Source: Streptomyces sp. NBC_00568 (GTDB taxonomy: Bacteria > Actinomycetota > Actinomycetes > Streptomycetales > Streptomycetaceae). Taken from it: a stretch of DNA of 64,000 nt. Positions 60,421-64,000 of this stretch are shown here, in pieces (positions within the stretch are counted from its first letter, which is position 1; the number at the start of each line of letters is the position of its first letter). Made by a program: the position numbers and the translations under genes. The notes beneath the pieces were generated by a model. It saw nothing but the letters and a program-made list of their open reading frames with translations. It ran no database searches and was not told where the DNA came from. The stretch lies in assembly GCF_026341855.1 (NCBI RefSeq), contig NZ_JAPENW010000001.1:310001-374000 (forward strand). Direction: 5' to 3'.

Positions 60421-61122
60421 TCAGACGGGCTGGCCGATCGGGCGGACGACCAGGGTGTTCACGTCGACGCCCGTCGGCTGCCCGACCGCCCAGACGATCG
60501 AGTCGGCGAGCTGCTCCGCCGTCAGCAGCTGCCCCGGCGGCAGGCTGCCGTAGCTGTCCCAGAACGGGGTCTCCACGCGGCCGGGCGAGACCAGGGTCAC
60601 GCCCACGCCGTACTCGGTGACCTGGCGCCTGGTGTTCTCGGCGAGCCCGGTCACCGCCCACTTGGTCGCGCCGTAGATGTTGCCGGGTGTGTTCACATGC
60701 CCGGCGACACTGCCGATCAGCACGATGCGGCCACGGGTCTCCTTCAGCGCGTCGATGGACGCCCTGATGAGCAGCGCGGGCCCCAGCACATTGGTCAGCA
60801 CCATCTCGGACCAGCCGGCGGGGTCGCCCTCGGCGACCGTGTCGTGGGTGGCGAAACCGGCGTTGGCGACGACGGTGTCGAGCCGCCCGAACTCCTTGAG
60901 CGTCGCCTCGACCGCCGCCCGCACCTGGTCGTACTCGGCCGCGTGGCCGACGACCGTCAACAGCCCCTCGGGGTTGCCGAGTTCCTCGGCGAAACCACGC
61001 AGCCGCTCCGCCCCACGACCGGTCACGGCCACCCGCTGCCCGGCGTCGAGCAGCCGACGCGCGACAGCGGCTCCGATACCGCTGCCGCCTCCGGTGATCA
61101 GCGCGACAGGAGAGTCGGTCAT
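60421..61122 (-). CDS. Short-chain dehydrogenase/reductase
   Basis: A 233-residue classical SDR: the cofactor motif TGGGSGIG near residue 10, NAG, the catalytic Ser in LIGSVAG and YGATK for Tyr and Lys. An Arg after the second beta strand (TGRG) suggests NADPH. Substrate cannot be told. ATG at 61122 lacks a strong ribosome site but is the family start. 115 bp separate it from the methyltransferase gene upstream on the same strand. Confidence 0.93.
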   Translation of the reverse strand: MTDSPVALITGGGSGIGAAVARRLLDAGQRVAVTGRGAERLRGFAEELGNPEGLLTVVGHAAEYDQVRAAVEATLKEFGRLDTVVANAGFATHDTVAEGDPAGWSEMVLTNVLGPALLIRASIDALKETRGRIVLIGSVAGHVNTPGNIYGATKWAVTGLAENTRRQVTEYGVGVTLVSPGRVETPFWDSYGSLPPGQLLTAEQLADSIVWAVGQPTGVDVNTLVVRPIGQPV

Positions 61123-61237
61123 GGTCTACCCCCAAGAGTTTCCGGCCGGCCGCGGGCCGACTGTACGGCGAACCCGGGGAGTTCATCACTTGGAGCACAC
61201 TCGATGTCAAGGCAGGCCGTGCGTCCGCGGCACGGGT

Positions 61238-62185
61238 CTATTCCGGCTTCACGCCCACGTACACCGTCATCGCCGTCAGGACGAACGCGTCCGTGCGGTG
61301 GTGCACGCTCGCCTTGTCGTCCGGGTCCAGGAGCCGGTCGAGGGTGGCGAGGTCCTCCGGGTCGAGCCCTTCGGCGAGGCCGCTCCGCCGGTGGGTGAGG
61401 GCGGTGACGACGAAGGCGCGGGCCTCGTCCGAGAGCGGGGCGGGCAGGTCGAGGAGGAAGGTGCGGGTCGCCGTGTGGCGCAGGCCGACGGCGGTGAGCA
61501 GGGCGGGCCAGTCCTCCGTCTCCTCCACCGATCCGGGCAGTTCGGCCCGCATCCGGGTGAACCACTCGTCGTGCACCGCGTCTATGCGGGCCTGGAGGCC
61601 GGGCCGGCCGATGCCGATGTCGCGCGGGAGGAACCGCGTGGGCAGGCCTCCCTCGAGCAGCGCGAGGGTGCCGCCGGGCGCCAGGCTCCGGACGAAGCCC
61701 TCGAGGGCGGCCCGCTGGTCGCCGACATGGTGCAGCGACCTGCTGGCCCACAGCAGGTCGGCCGGGTACTCCAGGTCACCGATACCGTCGGAGAGTTCGG
61801 CCTCGACGGTGCTGAAACGGTCGGCGAGGCCGAGCCGCTCGGCGCGGGCGCGGGCCTCCGCCAGCAGAGGTTCCACGCCGTCCACGGCGACGACCCGCGC
61901 ACCGGGGAACTTCTCGGCGAGCAGGCAGGAGATGACGCCGGGACCGCTGCCCGCGTCCACGATCAGCTCCGGCTCGGGCCGCTGCTCCCGCAGCCAGTCG
62001 GCCGCCTCGACGTACGCCGGGGTGAACAGCTCCGCCTCCTGCACCAGCATGGGCAGCATCTGGGAGAAGTCCATCTGGGTGTGATCGTGCCCGTGGCCCT
62101 GCGCGGGGCCGTGGCCGTGATCCTGCGCCGGGCCGTGGTGCTGTGCCCGGCCGGGGCGGGGGCCGTGGTCGTGGTCCTGTGCCAT
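61238..62185 (-). CDS. SAM-dependent methyltransferase with His-rich N-terminus
   Basis: A 315-residue class I methyltransferase. Motif I is LIVDAGSGPGVISCLL (~75-90), the acidic residue after strand 2 is in VVAVDGVEPLL, and ADLLWASRSLHHVGD is motif IV. The first ~36 residues are unusual: about ten His among Gly, Gln and Asp, arranged as repeats such as HHGPAQDHGHG. It may bind a metal ion. The methyl acceptor is unknown. GAGAGG precedes ATG at 62185. Divergent from the PhyH-family gene, with which it shares a 139-bp promoter region. Confidence 0.88.
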   Translation of the reverse strand: MAQDHDHGPRPGRAQHHGPAQDHGHGPAQGHGHDHTQMDFSQMLPMLVQEAELFTPAYVEAADWLREQRPEPELIVDAGSGPGVISCLLAEKFPGARVVAVDGVEPLLAEARARAERLGLADRFSTVEAELSDGIGDLEYPADLLWASRSLHHVGDQRAALEGFVRSLAPGGTLALLEGGLPTRFLPRDIGIGRPGLQARIDAVHDEWFTRMRAELPGSVEETEDWPALLTAVGLRHTATRTFLLDLPAPLSDEARAFVVTALTHRRSGLAEGLDPEDLATLDRLLDPDDKASVHHRTDAFVLTAMTVYVGVKPE

Positions 62186-62324
62186 GGGACAAGCCTCTCT
62201 CTCGGAATGAGGACAGCGTGCGCCGCCACTCCCGGAAACGGCCAGTCGCGTTGCTCGAACGGCAAAAGAGGGGCCGCCGGAAAACCGGATGCGCCCACCG
62301 GGGCCCGTCATCGAGCATGACCCC

Positions 62325-63095
62325 ATGGACGACGTCATGGTGGAGCGTTTCCTCGAGGACGGCTTCGTGCGGATCGAGGGCGCCTTCCCGCCACGGGTCG
62401 CCGCGGACTGCGCCCGGCTGCTGTGGAAGGAGACGGGCTGCGCTCCGGACGACCCCGCCACCTGGACCAAACCCGTGCGCTGGATCTCCGGCATGGCCCA
62501 GGGCCCCTTCGCCGCGGCCGTCAACTCACCCGCCCTGCACGACGCGTTCGACCTGCTGCTCGGCGAGGGCCGCTGGGAACCGCGCTACTCGCTGGGCAGC
62601 TTCCCGCTGCGTTTCCCGCACGAGGAGGAACCGGACGACGCGGGCTGGCACATCGAGGGAAGCTATCTGCCCGAGGGCGCGACCTGGTACCACACCAACC
62701 TCCGTTCCAAGGGGCGCGCGCTGCTGATGCTGTTCCTGTTCAGCGAGGTGGGCCCCGAGGACGCCCCGACGCGTATCCGGGTCGGCTCGCACCTGGACGT
62801 GCCCCCGCTCCTGGAGCCGTACGGGGAGGAGGGGGTCTCGGGCCTGGACATCGCGCCGCGGCTGGTCGAGGCGTCGGCGCACCGGCCGGTCGCGTACGCC
62901 ACCGGCCGCCCCGGCGACGTCTACCTGTGCCATCCCTTCCTGGTGCACGCGGCGCAGCCGCACCACGGGAGCCGGCCGCGGTTCATGGCGCAGCCGCCGC
63001 TGCATCCTGCGGTGCCCTGTGAGCTGGAGCGGCCCGACGGGGACTACTCGGTGGTGGAGTCCGCGATCCGCCAGGGGCTGGGGAAGGGGAACTGA
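62325..63095 (+). CDS. Phytanoyl-CoA dioxygenase (PhyH)-family protein
   Basis: A 256-residue Fe(II)/2-oxoglutarate oxygenase-like protein. The metal triad is His109-x-Glu111 (GWHIEGSY) and distal His208 (FLVHAAQ), with Arg218 as the probable 2-oxoglutarate partner. The usual motif is H-x-D; Glu at the second position is uncommon and might alter iron binding. ATG at 62325 was chosen by family start (VERFLEDGFVRIEGAF); ATG at 62289 is an alternative. Neither has a clear ribosome site. Substrate unknown. Confidence 0.8.
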   Translation: MDDVMVERFLEDGFVRIEGAFPPRVAADCARLLWKETGCAPDDPATWTKPVRWISGMAQGPFAAAVNSPALHDAFDLLLGEGRWEPRYSLGSFPLRFPHEEEPDDAGWHIEGSYLPEGATWYHTNLRSKGRALLMLFLFSEVGPEDAPTRIRVGSHLDVPPLLEPYGEEGVSGLDIAPRLVEASAHRPVAYATGRPGDVYLCHPFLVHAAQPHHGSRPRFMAQPPLHPAVPCELERPDGDYSVVESAIRQGLGKGN

Positions 63096-63124
63096 CCCCT
63101 GGCGGACCGCACGCGCTCAGCCGG

Positions 63125-64000
63125 TCACAGCGCCGGGTACGCGTTCTTCATGAGCTCCTGGAACTGGGCGGAGAACCAGTGTCCGGAGAGCGGGGCGTTC
63201 GGCAGCGCGCCGGAGAGGCTGTTCCCGTTGCGGGCGTTGCCCGTGTACGTGGGGTCGCACATCCGGTCGAAGCCCTTGCCCTCGTCGTTCGCGATCGCCG
63301 AGCTGGAGCCGTCGGACTCGCCCGGGGGCTTCATCCACACATAGGCGTCGATGCCGGTCGCCGGTGCCGCCTTCGGACGCTCGCCGAGACCCGCGCCCGA
63401 CTGGTTGCACCAGTTGCCCATGTGGATACGGCGGTCGTAGCGCCCTCCGTCGACGTACGTGTCGACGCTGGTCGTCGCGCCGGGACCGGCGGGCCGCGCC
63501 GTGCCGCCCCAGCCGTTCCTGGAGGTGTCGATCAGCATGCCGATGCCGGAGTCGAAGCCGACCGAGACGAGCTGGGTGCGGAAGGCCTGGGCGTAGGACA
63601 GCTCGTCGACGTAGCGGTTCCAGTCGACCCACTTGGACTGGCGCACGGAGGTGCCGTTCACCGTGTCGTTGATGGTGAAGTTGTTCTCCTTCAGGGCGCT
63701 GTAGTTCGCCGTGTTGGTGATGAACCCGTGCACGTCGCCGACCGTCGCGCCCTCACTGGTCGCGGCCTGCTTGAACAGGGTCGCCGAGGGGGCGAAGTTG
63801 TCGTCCCAGCCGAGCCAGCCGTGGTGGCCGGCGTCGATGTAGTTGTAGACGTTGGGGATCGCGCCGAGCTTGGCCAGCGCGTAGCCGACGCCCTTCACGT
63901 AGTTGCCGTTGGCGAGCATGGTGTCGCACGCGGGCGTGGCGGTGGCGCGGCTGCCGGTGTTGGTGACGAGGTTCGGCAGCGAGTCGATCTCGATGGTCGT
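63125..64000 (-). CDS. GH6 cellulase / cellobiohydrolase, C-terminal part (5' end outside window)
   Basis: At least 291 residues of a family 6 glycoside hydrolase. The frame is open to the window edge, so the N-terminus, including any signal peptide, cellulose-binding module and the first catalytic Asp, is not seen. Visible features are IEIDSLPNLVTNTG, NVYNYIDAGHHGWLGWDDN, IDTSRNGWGG, the HMGNWCNQSGAGLGERP block and DAYVWMKPPGESDG, as in actinobacterial cellobiohydrolases. The enzyme cleaves cellulose outside the cell. No module follows the catalytic domain, so any binding module would be N-terminal. Confidence 0.92.
   Translation of the reverse strand, partial: TTIEIDSLPNLVTNTGSRATATPACDTMLANGNYVKGVGYALAKLGAIPNVYNYIDAGHHGWLGWDDNFAPSATLFKQAATSEGATVGDVHGFITNTANYSALKENNFTINDTVNGTSVRQSKWVDWNRYVDELSYAQAFRTQLVSVGFDSGIGMLIDTSRNGWGGTARPAGPGATTSVDTYVDGGRYDRRIHMGNWCNQSGAGLGERPKAAPATGIDAYVWMKPPGESDGSSSAIANDEGKGFDRMCDPTYTGNARNGNSLSGALPNAPLSGHWFSAQFQELMKNAYPAL

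Noticed and set aside
1..64000. Search for a biosynthetic gene cluster (PKS/NRPS/terpene)
   Set aside because: The only condensing enzyme is the single KAS III; there are no carrier proteins, modular synthases or cyclases.

Overview
The window is very GC-rich (about 70% by eye), codon-biased actinobacterial DNA. GTG and TTG starts, tightly spaced operons and families such as a Ser/Thr kinase with an ectodomain, GH75 chitosanase, GH6 cellulase, ROK regulator and LtrA point to Streptomyces or a close relative. No insertion sequence, phage gene or CRISPR array was seen. One tRNA, Leu(GAG), lies at 21604-21688.

The dominant theme is oxalate and formate catabolism. From 2.3 to 13.5 kb lie formyl-CoA:oxalate CoA-transferase (frc), oxalyl-CoA decarboxylase (oxc), a divergent acyl-CoA ligase of the oxalate-CoA ligase type, a LysR regulator, and a complete NAD-dependent molybdenum formate dehydrogenase operon (fdsG-fdsB-fdsA-fdsD). 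From 13.6 to 16.5 kb are two paralogous GntR/FCD regulators around a shortened acyl-CoA dehydrogenase-like gene. The theme resumes at 25.1-32.3 kb with an accessory sucCD pair, divergent from a second frc-like CoA-transferase, an NDP-forming acyl-CoA ligase and an oxalate/formate (OFA) transporter. It continues at 41.5-47.1 kb with a third GntR paralogue, an orphan KAS III, a second OFA transporter with a 44-residue small subunit, a ketopantoate-reductase-like enzyme and fdhD, the sulfurtransferase needed by formate dehydrogenase. The expected flow is: oxalate import and formate export, activation to oxalyl-CoA by CoA transfer or ligation, decarboxylation to formyl-CoA, CoA transfer releasing formate, then oxidation of formate to CO2 with NADH production. 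Candidate operators of two kinds, GAT-N11-ATC for LysR and ATAC/GTAT palindromes for GntR, sit in the promoters of these genes and suggest two overlapping regulons.

Between these blocks, 16.5-25 kb holds a beta-carbonic anhydrase, a DUF262/HNH protein resembling GmrSD-type restriction enzymes, an L,D-transpeptidase, tRNA-Leu, a DUF2254 membrane protein and an aldehyde dehydrogenase. The segment 32.4-39.8 kb is a self-contained sugar or polyol cassette: ROK regulator, ABC ATPase, permease, binding lipoprotein, Gfo/Idh dehydrogenase and sugar isomerase. The right end (47-64 kb) is mixed: isochorismatase-like hydrolase, secreted sialidase plus DUF4185-like protein, BASS-type transporter and LysR regulator, double-Lrp regulator and DHA2 exporter, long-chain acyl-CoA ligase, aldo-keto reductase, chitosanase, SDR, methyltransferase, PhyH-type dioxygenase and a GH6 cellulase cut by the window edge.

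All functions are assigned from sequence motifs read by eye and remembered family knowledge; no database search was run. Start codons were chosen by Shine-Dalgarno spacing, frame and family length.
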